A stretch of 5,137 bases of DNA from Candidatus Latescibacterota bacterium (GTDB taxonomy: Bacteria; Latescibacterota; 4484-107). The position numbers and the translations under genes are program-made. This document shows positions 4,341 through 5,137 of this stretch, one piece after another. Under the pieces are notes generated by a model that was not told the DNA's origin, did not search any database, and worked only from the letters and a program-made list of their open reading frames with translations. Numbering within the stretch: the first letter of the stretch is position 1; every line of letters begins with the position of its first letter. The stretch lies in assembly GCA_030613045.1 (NCBI GenBank), contig JAUWMS010000253.1:1-5137 (forward strand). The letters run 5' to 3'.

Positions 4341-4374
4341 GACGTCCGTCGTCCGTTGTCCTTCGTCTGTTGTA
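4341..4374 (+). repeat. GTCCGTTGT-word repeat, second cluster
   Basis: GACGTCCGTCGTCCGTTGTC, then CTTCGTCTGTTGTA, a run of imperfect GTCCGTn units like those at 3932-4010. The two clusters bracket the cbiA-like fragment. Together with the terminator it fills the 4295-4488 gap, in which I see no gene. Confidence 0.6.
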
Positions 4375-4380
4375 GTATGG

Positions 4381-4424
4381 AAAAAACGTCGGGAAGCCCG
4401 CGGAGGCAGTGATCTTTCCCAACG
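4381..4424 (-). terminator. Rho-independent terminator downstream of cobT
   Basis: On the minus strand, CGTTGGGAA (4424-4416) pairs with TTCCCGACG (4395-4387), nine pairs with one T-G wobble, followed by TTTTTT (4386-4381). The 20-base loop can form a small inner GCC/GGC stem. It lies 65 bases after the cobT stop and separates cobT from the remnant and the DUF6951 gene. A second 7-bp inverted repeat, CGGGAAA/TTTCCCG (4467-4473, 4495-4501), spans the stop codon. Confidence 0.7.
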
Positions 4425-4488
4425 GACTCCCGAAAAAACGCAAGCTATGCCCATATGCAGGAGAATCGGGAAATACGCCCTTTCCCCC

Positions 4489-5137
4489 TCAGACTTTCCC
4501 GGACACCCCCGCATTCTCAAAAGTCGCCATTTCCGCCAAAACCTTCGTTGCCGCTTCGATGATCCCTATGGCCAACGCCGCGCCCGTGCCTTCGCCCAGA
4601 CGCATCTCCAAATCCAGAATGGGCCGCCATCCCATCCGATCCAGCACGGCTTTGTGGCCCGCCTCCGCAGACCGGTGCGCCGCGAACAGATAGCCCGATA
4701 CGGACGGCTGCAACGTGGTGGCGACCAAGGCGCCTGCTGTGGAGATAAAGCCGTCCACCACCACCGGAACGCGCCGGGAAGCCGCCGATAAAACGAGGCC
4801 GGCAATCGCTCCGATCTCGAATCCGCCCACCTTCGCGAGCACATCCACGCCATCTTCGGGATCGGGTTGATTGACCCGAAGCGCGTGTTCGATGATCCGA
4901 ACTTTATGCGTCAATTGCTCGTCGTCGATGCCCGTGCCTCTGCCCGTCACCTCCTCCGGGGATTGCCCCGTGATCGCCGATAGGATCGCGCTCGACGGCG
5001 TGGTGTTCCCGATCCCCATATCTCCGGTGCCCACGATGCCGACACCCCTCCCCTGCGCCTCAGACTCGAAAAGCGCGATCCCCGCTTCTAACGAGGCGAC
5101 CGCCTGATCCCGGTGCATCGCAGGTCCGCGCGCTATA
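4489..5137 (-). CDS. cobT: Nicotinate-nucleotide:dimethylbenzimidazole phosphoribosyltransferase, 5' end outside window
   Basis: Cytoplasmic enzyme that transfers phosphoribose from nicotinate mononucleotide to the lower-ligand base (5,6-dimethylbenzimidazole or another), giving the alpha-ribotide later used by CobS. About 215 codons are present, roughly the last 60% of a ~350-residue protein; the frame is still open at the window edge with [12 protein letters not shown], so the methionine at 5118 is internal. Counting from that Met: [14 protein letters not shown] (32-45), [11 protein letters not shown] (59-69), [11 protein letters not shown] (97-107), [15 protein letters not shown] (119-133), [14 protein letters not shown] (142-155) and [11 protein letters not shown] (173-183). 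Glu176 in the last motif corresponds to the catalytic Glu317 of Salmonella CobT. The acidic residue before MGIGNTT is Asp where many homologues have Glu. The protein ends normally and a terminator follows. It is the most upstream leftward gene visible; cobU may lie beyond the edge. Confidence 0.95.
   Translation of the reverse strand, partial: IARGPAMHRDQAVASLEAGIALFESEAQGRGVGIVGTGDMGIGNTTPSSAILSAITGQSPEEVTGRGTGIDDEQLTHKVRIIEHALRVNQPDPEDGVDVLAKVGGFEIGAIAGLVLSAASRRVPVVVDGFISTAGALVATTLQPSVSGYLFAAHRSAEAGHKAVLDRMGWRPILDLEMRLGEGTGAALAIGIIEAATKVLAEMATFENAGVSGKV

Noticed and set aside
3911..4342. 143-residue plus-strand open frame
   Set aside because: It reads through the GTCCGTTGT repeats and is antisense to the cbiA-like remnant. 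It shows no protein-like motif and no ribosome site was found.

Overview
The window is part of a late-stage cobalamin (vitamin B12) gene cluster from a bacterium I cannot place confidently. It is moderately GC-rich by eye. A probable secreted lipoprotein with a short-patch beta-domain repeat, and intergenic DNA built from several families of short degenerate tandem words, recall uncultured, deep-branching Gram-negative-type phyla. That placement is inference only.

Layout. All cobalamin genes read leftward (minus strand). From right to left: the C-terminal ~60% of cobT (running off the right edge), an intrinsic terminator, a remnant that looks like the C-terminus of cobyrinate a,c-diamide synthase (cbiA/cobB family), a 104-residue Cys-rich DUF6951-type protein, then cobS, and two adjacent, diverged corrinoid adenosyltransferase genes of the CobA/CobO type. 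At the far left, a probable lipoprotein starts at 618 and runs off the left edge. The only plus-strand gene is a DUF433 antitoxin-like gene (3182-3499). It has a near-consensus promoter and a palindrome just after the predicted transcription start, but no adjacent toxin.

How the genes fit together. CobO adenylates the cobalt of the corrin ring, CobT activates the lower-ligand base to its alpha-ribotide, and CobS joins that to adenosylcobinamide-GDP. CobA/CobO, CobT and CobS cover upper-ligand attachment and nucleotide-loop assembly. CobU/CobP, needed to make the CobS substrate, is not in the window. The cbiA-like remnant suggests that a corrin-synthesis gene once lay here.

Most notable: (1) the two CobO paralogues differ at the lower-ligand-displacing motif (GFTW in one, GFVH in the other); (2) the 3' flanks of the two cobO genes are more alike than their coding regions, because the same AT-rich repeat sits at both stop codons, with an inverted part-copy at the cobO1 start; (3) the truncated cbiA-like fragment is bracketed by a different repeat family (GTCCGTTGT words); (4) a conserved Cys-rich protein of unknown function sits among B12 genes.
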